A DNA stretch of 49,099 bases from Archaeoglobus sp. (lineage in GTDB: Archaea > Halobacteriota > Archaeoglobi > Archaeoglobales > Archaeoglobaceae). Numbering within the stretch: the first letter of the stretch is position 1; each line of letters begins with the position of its first letter. Under the pieces are notes generated by a model. That model made no database searches. It was given only the letters and a program-made list of their open reading frames with translations, and was not told where the DNA came from. The translations under genes and the position numbers were made by a program. Positions 18,520 to 26,409 of the stretch are shown here, one piece after another. The stretch lies in the NCBI GenBank assembly GCA_017656505.1, contig JACDNU010000016.1, positions 1 to 49,099 of the forward strand. The letters run 5' to 3'.

Positions 18520-18573
18520 TTCCGAAGTTGGAAAATAGAAAATAAAAACAAAATTTTTATTTTAGAAGTCAAA

Positions 18574-19887
18574 ATGAGATTGATGAGCAGGCTTACAATC
18601 CTATTGGTGCTATTGGGACTAATTCTTTTCATCAATACCTCTTCTGCCATCATAATCCAGCCTGATAAGACGGAATACTTTTTGGGTGAGCCCATAAAGC
18701 TACAAGTTTATACAGCTGGGAATGCAACGATTCAGCTCATAAAGAATGGCATCGTTGTCTGGGAAAAAAGGATGGACGAGAGTGGAACGGTCTACATCTC
18801 AACATCTTCAATGGCTGAGGGGAATTACACGGTATATGCGGCTGATGATAGGGGAGAAGTCGTCGAATTCATCCGGCTCGAAAAAGTGAGCGCGACAGCA
18901 ACCCTTGAAATAAAGTCCAAAATCGAAGGAAATCTGACTTTGTGCGGTAAAACAAATCTTCCAGATGGATATAAGCTGAAAGTTAAGGTTGATGGGGCTG
19001 AGAAGGAAGTTGAGATATTCAAATCATCCTATTGTGCGAATTTTGATGTTGAAGAGGGTGTTTACACAGCTAAAGTCCTTTTCGCAAATGAAACCCTCAA
19101 TGAAAGCAGGATTTACGTTGAGGGATTCAAGATCCGATCGGTGAGATTTCAGCCCGAGCTTTTCGTTGGAGAGCCTTTGAATATAAAAGTTTCAGCCAAT
19201 CTAAAGGGATTTGATGTAAAAATTGCCATTTACAGCAACAAGACGGAAAAGAAACTCTCCAAGCACGTTTACTCTGATAGCGGTGAGATAGTTTTTAACG
19301 CATGGTTACCTCCGGCAGATTACAGCGTTATGATCCTGGTAATCCATGGAAATTCAACGGACATAATGAAATTGCCCCTGAAGATCAAGGAGAGTTTTCT
19401 CTCGGCGAGTATAGAAAACCTCAGCGATGGAAAGGCTGTTATTCTTGCAAAAGCCCCGATAGGCCATGTTCTGTGGTTCGTCTCCGGATCGAAGGTTAAA
19501 AAATCGATTGTTGGGGAGGAAAGGAAAGTTCTTGCCTCGATTGAAACGGAAGGTAAAGAGGTGATGATTCTCGACCAGCTTAACAGGAGTGAGGATGAAG
19601 TTCTTGAAATGCTGAACACTGGCGAAATCGAGGTACCTCATGTTAAACTTTACCTAAATCAGACTTTAAAGGTGGAAAAAACCCCTGAAAGCGGTGTTGG
19701 AGAATCTGGAGAAAACGCTGGAGAGAAGATTGAGGAGGGCATAAAGGAAACCGAAGAAAAAGAAACCAAAGAAAATGTAACTGAAAGCCAGGAAATGTTC
19801 GAAGGCGTGAACGTTTTTGCAGCAGTGCTGACGGTTTTAATCGTCGGCGGAATTCTTGCCGCTCTCGTGGTGATGATAAGAGGTTAG
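18574..19887 (+). CDS. Secreted, C-terminally membrane-anchored protein with Ig-like repeats
   Basis: 437 aa, family not recognised. A signal peptide (about 1-26) precedes beta-rich, Ig/macroglobulin-like modules (DKTEYFLGEPIKLQVYT recurs as FQPELFVGEPLNIKVSA). An acidic Glu/Lys/Thr stalk (about 365-408) and a C-terminal membrane helix ending VVMIRG follow. Several N-x-S/T sites suit surface glycosylation. It is transcribed away from the slipin. It is likely an envelope protein; function is unknown. Confidence 0.7.
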   Translation: MRLMSRLTILLVLLGLILFINTSSAIIIQPDKTEYFLGEPIKLQVYTAGNATIQLIKNGIVVWEKRMDESGTVYISTSSMAEGNYTVYAADDRGEVVEFIRLEKVSATATLEIKSKIEGNLTLCGKTNLPDGYKLKVKVDGAEKEVEIFKSSYCANFDVEEGVYTAKVLFANETLNESRIYVEGFKIRSVRFQPELFVGEPLNIKVSANLKGFDVKIAIYSNKTEKKLSKHVYSDSGEIVFNAWLPPADYSVMILVIHGNSTDIMKLPLKIKESFLSASIENLSDGKAVILAKAPIGHVLWFVSGSKVKKSIVGEERKVLASIETEGKEVMILDQLNRSEDEVLEMLNTGEIEVPHVKLYLNQTLKVEKTPESGVGESGENAGEKIEEGIKETEEKETKENVTESQEMFEGVNVFAAVLTVLIVGGILAALVVMIRG

Positions 19888-19955
19888 TGATAATTATTGA
19901 TTAGTTGACATTAATCAATGGAGAAATCCACTTATTGAATTGAGTTTGAGAAACT

Positions 19956-20780
19956 CTAATCCTTGCTTCGATTAGTTTTGTCTATTTTGTCTATAGCGCT
20001 TCTCGCAGCCTCCCTAACTTCCAAATCTTCATCTTCCAACATTTTCTTGAGATGCCTGATCGATTTTTCATTTCCTATCTCACCCAAAGCATACACTGCA
20101 CTTTTCCTCACAAACCATAGATCGCTATTCAAAGCAGAAATTAAAGTATCAACCGCATCTTCTCCGATTTTCACAATAATTTCCGTGATCGCATCTCTTA
20201 TTCTTGGATCGGTGGTTTTTAGAGAGTCCACCAGTTCGCTCACACATCTTTTCCCCATGAAGGCGAGGGCCCAAGCAGCTTTCTCGTTCACTTTGGCATC
20301 AGCCAAAGCATCGATTAAAGGTTTAATTGACCTTTTATCTCCTATCTCACCAAGCAGTTCTGCAGCCTTAGCCCTTGCAAATTCGTTCTCGTCTTTTAAA
20401 GCCTTTAATAGGGAATCGACTACCCAAGGTCTTTTGATTCTCGGATCTGCTATTAGTGAAAGACACTTCTCGGCATTATCTCTTAACTCGGGCTCTTTTA
20501 ATGCTTTGAGGAGTTCGTTTATTGCTGGCTCCCTAACGGTTTCAGAAATTCTCGAGATCGCGAGGATAATTTTCCACTTCTTTCTCTCATCCTTTTCGGC
20601 CAGAAATGGGATGAGGGCTTTAATTGCTTCCTCTCTGAACTCGGAAAGGTTTGAAACAGAGCTCGCCCAGTTATCCTCCAATAAAGATTCTATGAGGGTT
20701 TTTATCTCCGTTTGTGAAATGGTAGAGCGTGCAGAGTGTGTAGAGTGTCTGGATTCTTTGTTCATCTTTTCTTTGTTCAT
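19956..20780 (-). CDS. HEAT-repeat (PBS-lyase type) protein
   Basis: 274 aa, about six HEAT/PBS-lyase repeats from residue 50 onward (for example KAAELLGEIGDKRSIKPLIDAL, KSAVYALGEIGNEKSIRHLKKM). These form an alpha-solenoid used for protein-protein contacts. No enzymatic residues are apparent. The N-terminus is built from two microduplications: MNKEKMNKES, where the 12-base start region is repeated, and a His/Ser/Thr triplet run from three 9-base units. Two candidate ATGs (20780, 20765) result. Partner unknown. Confidence 0.8.
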   Translation of the reverse strand: MNKEKMNKESRHSTHSARSTISQTEIKTLIESLLEDNWASSVSNLSEFREEAIKALIPFLAEKDERKKWKIILAISRISETVREPAINELLKALKEPELRDNAEKCLSLIADPRIKRPWVVDSLLKALKDENEFARAKAAELLGEIGDKRSIKPLIDALADAKVNEKAAWALAFMGKRCVSELVDSLKTTDPRIRDAITEIIVKIGEDAVDTLISALNSDLWFVRKSAVYALGEIGNEKSIRHLKKMLEDEDLEVREAARSAIDKIDKTNRSKD

Positions 20781-20920
20781 CTTCGAATTTTTAGCTAAGG
20801 TGTTTTTAATCTGTTTTGATTTGGGTTATTAGATTATTATTGACTATTGGTTCCTAGCAAAGAGCAGGTTCATCATGAGGTAAAAGTAAATTATAAAGGT
20901 GAAAAATCAAATTCGGAGGC

Positions 20921-22183
20921 ATGAAATGGATAACGCTCACGTTACTGGTAATCATTTTACTTTCAGTTCAACTCTCGGGCTGTTCCGAACTGAAGGAAAA
21001 AGTAAGTTGGGCAACCCATGAAGTAAATCAAAATCTCAAAAATCTTAAAAATCTTAACCAGCCCGATTCAGCTCAAACAACGCCAAGCCCTCCAGAAGCT
21101 CCGGTTATCGAGTCTACCTCATCTCCCGCATCAGGTACTCAAACCATCCAAAAAATGGAATTACTGACAAATTCAACCGTTCTAATTTCACCTGAATTTT
21201 GTAGGGATGAAATTAGGTGGCGTTACGTCGTGGAAAATGCTATTTTCTGTGCAATAAATCAGAATGAACTCCTTAATCTATCTTCTTTGGCTTTGGAACT
21301 TAGAAGAAATGACATTCGGGAGTCAGTGTGGAACATTCTGGAGTGGGAAAATGCTACAATAGAATACGATTGGGAAAAAGCCTCTTTGCCATCTCCGGAG
21401 ATAGTTTACTGGAGTGATGGCAGAGTTGAGGTTGTTAAGGGGAAAGAGAATATCATCCAAACCCCAACAGAAACGATTAAGCGAGGAAAGGGTATTTGCA
21501 GCGATTATGCGATTCTCACGGTTGCATTGCTTCTGGAAATGGGCTATCAGCCAGTGTATCTGTTCGATATAAAATTCGAGAACAATCCAGTTGGCCATAC
21601 GACAGCCGCGATAAAAATCGATAGCAGCTATTTCCCAATCGATCAGCTTCCCCCGGTGCTGGATTTGGGAAGTTATTACGAGAAATGGGCGGAGCATCAA
21701 GAACGGTTCGGGAATAGAATCGGGAATAAGAAGATCTCAACCATCACGGTTTATCAGATAAAGGTAAACGAAAGCGGAAAAAGCAGGATTGAAGTTGTGA
21801 ATCTTGGAAATCTTACTGCTGAGGAGATAAAACAATTTGACTATGCTGTAAGCGAGAAAGATCTGGAGACTATAAGCTCATCAATAATTGCGCTGGTTGA
21901 AAAGAACTTCGCCATTAGAAGAGATCCAAATCTGAATGATCTTGATAAAATGAAATACATGCCACCCGGCTACAGAGACGGAGGCTCTTGGAAAATACAG
22001 CTTCAATATTTTGCAGATTACTACAACCCCGTTTTCCACAAGCAGTTCTCTGAATACGTTTTTAAACAAATGTTGAAGGCAGAGATCGTGAAGGATCTAA
22101 AGAAAAGCAATCGATTCTGGGTTAAGGTTGAGAAAGAGGAAGGGGATTTGGTTGTGAAGCTTTATTTCGCGAGGAGGGTTTGA
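20921..22183 (+). CDS. Transglutaminase-like lipoprotein
   Basis: 420 aa. The signal peptide ends in lipobox LSGC (Cys21), and a Pro/Ser/Thr linker follows. A transglutaminase-like cysteine-protease fold holds the likely triad Cys193 (GKGICSDYA), His226 (PVGHTTAA) and Asp241 (FPIDQ). Archaeal members are usually extracytoplasmic peptidases or amidases rather than cross-linkers. The C-terminal 150 residues have no recognised domain. TATA-like AAATTATAAAG (20890-20900) lies about 25 bp upstream, with GGAGG directly before the ATG. It is probably attached to the outer membrane face. Confidence 0.8.
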   Translation: MKWITLTLLVIILLSVQLSGCSELKEKVSWATHEVNQNLKNLKNLNQPDSAQTTPSPPEAPVIESTSSPASGTQTIQKMELLTNSTVLISPEFCRDEIRWRYVVENAIFCAINQNELLNLSSLALELRRNDIRESVWNILEWENATIEYDWEKASLPSPEIVYWSDGRVEVVKGKENIIQTPTETIKRGKGICSDYAILTVALLLEMGYQPVYLFDIKFENNPVGHTTAAIKIDSSYFPIDQLPPVLDLGSYYEKWAEHQERFGNRIGNKKISTITVYQIKVNESGKSRIEVVNLGNLTAEEIKQFDYAVSEKDLETISSSIIALVEKNFAIRRDPNLNDLDKMKYMPPGYRDGGSWKIQLQYFADYYNPVFHKQFSEYVFKQMLKAEIVKDLKKSNRFWVKVEKEEGDLVVKLYFARRV

Positions 22184-22221
22184 ATTACTCTGGCACATGG
22201 GAAATAATTTAAAGACATACC

Positions 22222-22638
22222 TCATTTTTGCCTTACGAGGATTCCATTGTCAACTTTCTCAAACAATTTTCTATCTGAGGTGGCGAGTGGGAGGTTATAT
22301 TTTGCAGAGAGGGCGACAAAGAGAGAATCATAGGCACTGAGATTCCTTTCAACGGCAATTTTAAAGGCAAAATCATAAAGTTCAGCGGAGCTAACAACTT
22401 CACAAACGGAAGTTATGAACTCGATACTTTTCTCCAATCCGTTCTTGACTATCTCAACTGGCTCCCTCTCGAACACAACCTTCTTCCACGCAACGTTCGT
22501 TATCTCAGCGATTGCAAGATCGAGTGTGTAATACGACGAGTATTCCTCCACGATCTTCTCCGCGACCTCACTGACACCATCTTCCCTGAAGAAGATTGCT
22601 GCGATGACATTCGAATCGAGAACGATTTTGCTGGGCAT
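22222..22638 (-). CDS. vapC: VapC toxin, PIN-domain ribonuclease
   Basis: About 138 aa. The PIN domain has the acidic metal site: IVLDSNVIAAIF (first Asp), an LAIAEITNVAWK middle acid, and SAYDSLFVALSAKYNLPLATSDRKL (further Asp residues). The expected activity is Mg-dependent RNA cleavage. The ATG at 22638 with GGTGATAAAA is preferred over the in-frame GTG at 22647. The ribosome site lies over the stop of vapB, the usual toxin-antitoxin coupling. Confidence 0.9.
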   Translation of the reverse strand: MPSKIVLDSNVIAAIFFREDGVSEVAEKIVEEYSSYYTLDLAIAEITNVAWKKVVFEREPVEIVKNGLEKSIEFITSVCEVVSSAELYDFAFKIAVERNLSAYDSLFVALSAKYNLPLATSDRKLFEKVDNGILVRQK

Positions 22639-22643
22639 TTTTA

Positions 22644-22865
22644 TCACCGGCTATCCCTGTCTTCCCTAATCATTTCGGAGATGCTAGAACTCTTCATTTT
22701 CTTCCTAATCTCTTTTGCCTCTTCCAGTAACCTCTTTTTCGTCTCCTGTCTGACCCTCTCTATTATCATCCTCCGTATTTCCTCCTGCCAGTCAATGTCC
22801 TTTGTCTTCTCCATAGCATCACGGATCTCCTTAGGGATTCGTACACTGTATACAGTTGTTGACAT
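22644..22865 (-). CDS. vapB: VapB antitoxin, ribbon-helix-helix/CopG type
   Basis: 73 aa. The N-terminal beta strand TTVYSVRIPKEIRDAME and the following helices fit a ribbon-helix-helix DNA-binding fold. The basic/acidic C-terminal helix (KRLLEEAKEIRKKMK) would bind and block VapC. The gene sits directly before vapC with two TGTATACAG sites around its start, suggesting autoregulation. Confidence 0.85.
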   Translation of the reverse strand: MSTTVYSVRIPKEIRDAMEKTKDIDWQEEIRRMIIERVRQETKKRLLEEAKEIRKKMKSSSISEMIREDRDSR

Positions 22866-22878
22866 ATTTTGTATACAG
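22846..22878 (-). promoter_or_regulatory. Paired TGTATACAG sites at the vapB start (autoregulatory operator)
   Basis: CTGTATACAG (22846-22855, perfect palindrome, inside codons of vapB) and TGTATACAG (22870-22878) are 23 bp apart. They lie just downstream of an AT-rich TATA box (ATATATATA, about 22886-22896). A VapB dimer bound here would cover the transcription start. Confidence 0.5.
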
Positions 22879-22935
22879 ATGAAATTGTATATATATTTTA
22901 TCTGGTATTGCCGTTAGAAAATTAAGATTAGAAAG

Positions 22936-23106
22936 TTGAAAAGCGATAACCCTGTGTGGCTGAAAATCTGGGAAGGTGGGAAATTGCTGTATTCTAAGAA
23001 GCTATCTCACCCAGAGCTACAGGAAGTTTCACTTAGGCTAAAAGTCCGGCATCATCCATTACATGCGTTAACATTTGTTTCTCTCTCACCAAATGTGGAG
23101 CCGTAG
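22936..23106 (+). CDS. Possible small protein (56 aa)
   Basis: A TTG-initiated frame codes for MKSDNPVWLKIWEGGKLLYSK followed by LSHPELQEVSLRLKVRHHPL and more. Composition looks protein-like and it fills an otherwise empty gap between vapBC and the permease. No family recognised, no strong ribosome site. It could equally be a remnant. Confidence 0.25.
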   Translation: MKSDNPVWLKIWEGGKLLYSKKLSHPELQEVSLRLKVRHHPLHALTFVSLSPNVEP

Positions 23107-23174
23107 TATGCCAATACAACATTCGTTTTTGCGAAAAAAGGTTGAGACAGATAGAGAATCATAAGTCTTCGCTC

Positions 23175-23735
23175 TCACTGAATCACTCTTTTATCCCATC
23201 TTTTGATTATCCACTCTACACACACCCCCATAACGATTACAAAAACGATTGTTAAAGATAGCCTCATCGTCATAAATCTCGGCCCAAGAAACTGGAGTTC
23301 TACCAACTCTTGGGGGACCTTGATGCATGCCCATGCTGAAAGAAAGATAACGATGTTAGAAATACGTGCACCTTTTTTGAGCAAAGCAGAAGCCATAGGG
23401 AAGGCAACGTAAAGCGGGCCAGTAGGCAGCGAACCAACGAGTATCGCAAGGAAAAATCCTTTTATCCCAGCACTCTTTCCGAGATATTTCACTATCATAT
23501 CTTTTGGCACAAATACGGTAAAAATCCCCATTATCACCATTACTGCAGGGAGTATCAGAATCATTTCGATGAAGAACTCCCATGAGGCTGTAATTACCGC
23601 TTCTTGCCTGTTGGGAAAAATCGATAGCAAAATTATCGCAATTGCGAAGGTAATTCCCAAAAGGATTGCGTCTCGCATCGTTCCTTTTCTTTGTTTCTCT
23701 TTCGCTTCTTTTGGTTTTTTGGGTGTCTCTTTCAC
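23175..23735 (-). CDS. Predicted permease, ArsP/DUF318 family (C-terminal half-size protein)
   Basis: 186 aa from a GTG start at 23735. A Lys-rich N-terminus is followed by four or five membrane spans, including VGSLPTGPLYVAFPMASALLKKGA and FLSAWACIKVPQELVEL, the conserved core of the YraQ/ArsP-like permeases. In archaea these are often split into two half genes. The start codon overlaps the TGA of an upstream frame (GTGA), so an upstream half once existed; only its tail remains. Substrate unknown (arsenicals or metal complexes in characterised relatives). Confidence 0.8.
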   Translation of the reverse strand: MKETPKKPKEAKEKQRKGTMRDAILLGITFAIAIILLSIFPNRQEAVITASWEFFIEMILILPAVMVIMGIFTVFVPKDMIVKYLGKSAGIKGFFLAILVGSLPTGPLYVAFPMASALLKKGARISNIVIFLSAWACIKVPQELVELQFLGPRFMTMRLSLTIVFVIVMGVCVEWIIKRWDKRVIQ

Positions 23736-23881
23736 AGTATCGCTCCCATAACAAGCCCGATAACGATTGCGATGATGAAACTTGTAAATTTGAAAAAGAA
23801 CCGAGGGACCTCTTCTCCCCTATCACGAGGGCGTATTTTGACGGCCGCGTGGAGATTGGAGAAGATGGAATTAGAATAAAG
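23732..23881 (-). pseudogene. 3' remnant of an upstream permease half gene
   Basis: In frame before the GTGA overlap the minus strand reads AAVKIRPRDRGEEVPRFFF, then a membrane helix (FIIAIVIGLVMGAIL) and the stop. No ATG, GTG or TTG occurs in this frame back to the stop at 23930, so the N-terminal part is missing. It ends close to the island's left attachment site, which suggests loss during a rearrangement there. Confidence 0.5.
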
Positions 23882-24021
23882 TAACTTATTTCCTATTGTT
23901 TTTTTATTTTTAAAGTAAAATAAAATAACTTATTGAGACAAAAACCGCCAGAAAGTTTTTATTTTCTCAATGCAATTTTAAATAAGAGGGAAAAAGGTTA
24001 AAAGGGCTTTAACTTCCTCAA

Positions 24022-24039
24022 ATAAGCCAGGGCCCGGAT
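24022..24039. repeat. Left attachment site (partial tRNA-Cys 3' end)
   Basis: ATAAGCCAGGGCCCGGAT, identical to 47861-47878. It contains 14 bases of the tRNA-Cys 3' end without the rest of the tRNA, as left by site-specific integration. Confidence 0.75.
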
Positions 24040-24070
24040 ATTATAAAAAGGTGTAAAGCCGATAATAAAG

Positions 24071-24099
24071 TTTATAAAGAATCGCTTCCAAGAACGATT
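24071..24099 (+). promoter_or_regulatory. Integrase promoter with inverted repeat at the start codon
   Basis: The TATA box TTTATAAAG (24071-24079) is about 25 bp before the ATG, so the mRNA is leaderless. AATCG (24080-24084) and CGATT (24095-24099) form inverted arms between TATA and ATG, a likely repressor site. Confidence 0.5.
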
Positions 24100-25326
24100 A
24101 TGCTATACGATGTTGAGAGAAGTCTTAGAAATCAATACGCACTTTTAGAGAAGGAGAACTTCTGCTCTGAGGACAAAGAGCTAATAATGAGGTTTACGAG
24201 GGATTTGAAGGTTAAAGGAATTTCAGACTACCGAATTAGCCGATATATCCAGACATTGAGGATAATTCATAGATGGAAGGCTGATAAGCCATTCAAGGAG
24301 TGGACAGCTGAGGATTTGAAGGATATACTCTTCGAGATTTCAGAAAACGGTTACAAGGCTCACTCAATTAACGAATTCAAGAAAGGAATGCGAATGTTCT
24401 TCAGGTGGCTGAGAGGAGAGGACTGGCAGGGGTTAAAGGTTCTCAGGGGGGAGAAGAGGGAAAAAAGAAAACCCGACGTTCTCACGGTAGAGGAGATAAG
24501 CAGAATGATTGAGGCTGCCATAAACTCCAGAGATCAGGCGATAATCGCCACAGGATATGAAGCTGGATTAAGGATCGGTGAATTAGCAACCTTAACATGG
24601 GGAAACATAACCTGGACTGAGTGGGGAGCAAAGATCAAGGTTCATGGTAAGACGGGGGAGAGAGTTATCCCCATCGTCATGGCAGCAAGCTACCTCAGAA
24701 GGTGGTTGATTGACCACCCATATTACGACCTAAAAACAAACTCTGTGGATCCAAATGTTCTAGTTTTCGTAAGAGTAAATGGGAAGGATGCAGGAAAGCC
24801 GTTAAGCTATAACATGTATGCAAAGATTGTTAAACAGACTGCAAAGAAAGCAGGAATCAAGAAGAGAGTTTATCCTCACATACTGAGACATTCAAGGGCT
24901 ACAGTGCTAGCAAACAAGCTAACCGAGCATCAGATGAACATTTACTTCGGATGGGTTCAGGGAAGTGATATGCCCTCGATCTATGTGCATTTATCAGGTA
25001 GAGATATTGAAGGGGCGATAAAGCAAGTTTACGGCCTTGAGGATAAGGAGGAGGATAAAACTCTCAAACCTGTGAGGTGCCCTCGCTGTGGGGAATTCAA
25101 TACTCCTCACTCTAGGTTCTGTCACAAATGTGGTTTGCTTTTGGACGAGAAAGAAAGGCTAAAGGTCCAGCTTGAGGAAGCTAAAGAAATGCCGGAGATT
25201 ATGGGCAAGATACTTCAAAATCATGAACTAAGAGAAAAGTTCAAAACCATCATAGAGTTGCTTAACTCCTTTGAATCCGATCCGGAAGGCATGAGAAAAT
25301 TAATACAGCTAGTTGAAAAAATTTGA
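24100..25326 (+). CDS. Tyrosine recombinase (integrase) with C-terminal zinc ribbon
   Basis: 408 aa. An N-terminal SAM-like core-binding domain (about 20-110) precedes a catalytic domain (about 125-310) with Arg158 (GLRIGEL), Lys184 (HGKTGER), His260 and Arg263 (HILRHSR), Trp285 in the His/Trp position, and nucleophile Tyr295 (SIYVHLS). A zinc ribbon CPRCGE...CHKCG follows (about 327-345), then a helical tail. It should catalyse integration/excision at the flanking tRNA-Cys site. The complete catalytic set implies it may be active. Zinc-ribbon tails are common in archaeal plasmid integrases. Confidence 0.92.
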   Translation: MLYDVERSLRNQYALLEKENFCSEDKELIMRFTRDLKVKGISDYRISRYIQTLRIIHRWKADKPFKEWTAEDLKDILFEISENGYKAHSINEFKKGMRMFFRWLRGEDWQGLKVLRGEKREKRKPDVLTVEEISRMIEAAINSRDQAIIATGYEAGLRIGELATLTWGNITWTEWGAKIKVHGKTGERVIPIVMAASYLRRWLIDHPYYDLKTNSVDPNVLVFVRVNGKDAGKPLSYNMYAKIVKQTAKKAGIKKRVYPHILRHSRATVLANKLTEHQMNIYFGWVQGSDMPSIYVHLSGRDIEGAIKQVYGLEDKEEDKTLKPVRCPRCGEFNTPHSRFCHKCGLLLDEKERLKVQLEEAKEMPEIMGKILQNHELREKFKTIIELLNSFESDPEGMRKLIQLVEKI

Positions 25327-25502
25327 GAAATACTATCCAGAATAAAGATCTCATTACATTTTATTTTTTCATTTACGATGTCCCAAGCCAATTTTTCTTT
25401 GTAGTATGTTTAGTGAAAGTTGGGAAAATAGATACCATAGTGGGTAAAAAAGGGTAAATTGGGATGATATAGGAAAAGGTATTTATACATTTACCAAATT
25501 TT

Positions 25503-25522
25503 CGCTTAATAATCATTAAGCG
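25503..25522. promoter_or_regulatory. Palindrome GCTTAA-N6-TTAAGC upstream of the RHH gene
   Basis: CGCTTAA and TTAAGCG arms with a 6-bp spacer lie just upstream of a TATA-like TTTATATAC (25534-25542) and about 65 bp before the ribbon-helix-helix gene. The same arms and spacing recur at 47589-47606. Likely an operator or iteron of the element. Confidence 0.5.
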
Positions 25523-25587
25523 ACTATAGATAAGTTTATATACTATATTTCTCAAATTACTAAACAAACAATAAAAAGGTGAAAAGG

Positions 25588-25740
25588 GTGGTTGTGGTTA
25601 CAAAAACCACAAGTATAGGTTTGGAGGATCTTCGATTGATTCAAAAGCTGGCTAAAAAGCTTGGGAAATCAGATAGCGCGGTCATCCGGGAAGCTATTAG
25701 GGAACTAGCTGAGAAAATTCTCGAAGAGGGTGAGAAATGA
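25588..25740 (+). CDS. Small ribbon-helix-helix DNA-binding protein
   Basis: About 50 aa, from a GTG at 25588 with ribosome site GGTGA five bases upstream. It reads VTKTTSIGLEDLRLIQKLAK and then KLGKSDSAVIREAIRELAEK, a CopG/Arc-type fold common in plasmid copy or partition control. The stop overlaps the next ATG (ATGA). It may bind the palindrome upstream. Confidence 0.7.
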   Translation: MVVVTKTTSIGLEDLRLIQKLAKKLGKSDSAVIREAIRELAEKILEEGEK

Positions 25741-25937
25741 CCTCAGATAGTGACCAGATTGAGAAACTGAAGCGTTTGGTTGTGTTTGGCTCACCGATTG
25801 CAAGAGCCGCAGCCCTCACCCTACTCGATGAGGCGATGGACGGAAGACTACTGGACGAGATTCAAAAAATGAATAGAGATGGTAATACCGACAAAAATTA
25901 TTACAAACAGGAAGTATTTAAACATTCCCAATTATAG
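25737..25937 (+). CDS. Small protein of unknown function, coupled to the RHH gene
   Basis: 66 aa, starting in an ATGA overlap with the RHH stop. It is mostly helical (IEKLKRLVVFGSPIARAAALTLLDEAMDG) with a Lys/Asn-rich tail. No family recognised. Position in a regulator-replication operon suggests an element maintenance function. Confidence 0.5.
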   Translation: MTSDSDQIEKLKRLVVFGSPIARAAALTLLDEAMDGRLLDEIQKMNRDGNTDKNYYKQEVFKHSQL

Positions 25938-26097
25938 TGAAAAGCTGCAGAAGCCGGATAACAAGGCAGAATCTATATTTCAGTTTTTATTAGGAGGATT
26001 TTTCAAGATTACCAATTCTGCGTTTTCATTTCTGAGGAAAAAAATCGTTCTCGACCCTGTTAAGCTCGATAATGGCTTTATAGAGGGGAAGGGATGA
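25879..26097 (+). CDS. Small unknown protein preceding the prim-pol relic
   Basis: The open frame spans 72 codons but overlaps the previous gene by 59 bp, so the true start is probably later, near 25940 (a CTG with GTGAAAAG upstream is possible). The downstream part SIFQFLLGGFFKITNSAFSF is hydrophobic. Its stop overlaps the ATG of the prim-pol relic (ATGA), which favours a real gene. Confidence 0.35.
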   Translation: MVIPTKIITNRKYLNIPNYSEKLQKPDNKAESIFQFLLGGFFKITNSAFSFLRKKIVLDPVKLDNGFIEGKG

Positions 26098-26205
26098 TGA
26101 CTCACCTGAGAATTCCAAAACAGCTAGAGACGATGAACGTAATCCCAGTCGAACCCAATAGCAAGAAACCAGCGATTGCTTGGAAGGAATACCAAAGCAA
26201 GCGTT
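26094..26205 (+). pseudogene. N-terminal relic of a primase-polymerase (prim-pol) replication protein
   Basis: From the ATG at 26094 (ribosome site GGGGAAGGG) the protein reads NVIPVEPNSKKPAIAWKEYQ, the typical opening of bifunctional DNA primase/polymerase domains of archaeal plasmids and integrated elements. After about residue 36 the frame becomes antisense aroA sequence and stops at 26369. All catalytic residues are lost. It marks the left arm as an element replication module cut by a recombination junction. Confidence 0.6.
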
Positions 26206-26351
26206 GCCAGAGCGTCATCGGAGATCAGGAAGTTATAGATCTTGCATTTGGTGGAGAGCGACGCAGCTATAAATGCCCTGTGGCTGTAGCTCTTGGGTGG
26301 AGGTGGGGTAGCTTTCCCATCCAGCTCGCTTTTAGATATGATGGCATCCAT
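26200..26351 (-). pseudogene. aroA: 5' fragment of aroA (EPSP synthase)
   Basis: From the ATG at 26351 the minus strand gives MDAIISKSELDG, then KSYSHRAFIAASL and NFLISDDALATL, the start of 3-phosphoshikimate 1-carboxyvinyltransferase (shikimate pathway). Only about 48 residues remain of roughly 400; homology stops at the prim-pol junction. The normal PPSK loop reads PPPK. It lies 58 bp after the aroC fragment in the same direction. Confidence 0.7.
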
Positions 26352-26409
26352 AATCTAACCTTCGTTTAGCTTTTCAGTTTACCAGCTTATCAGTTTATCA
26401 GTTTAAGGT

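Noticed and set aside
23101-23175. Possible extra gene just before the permease stop
   Set aside because: Too short and without a start or family match.
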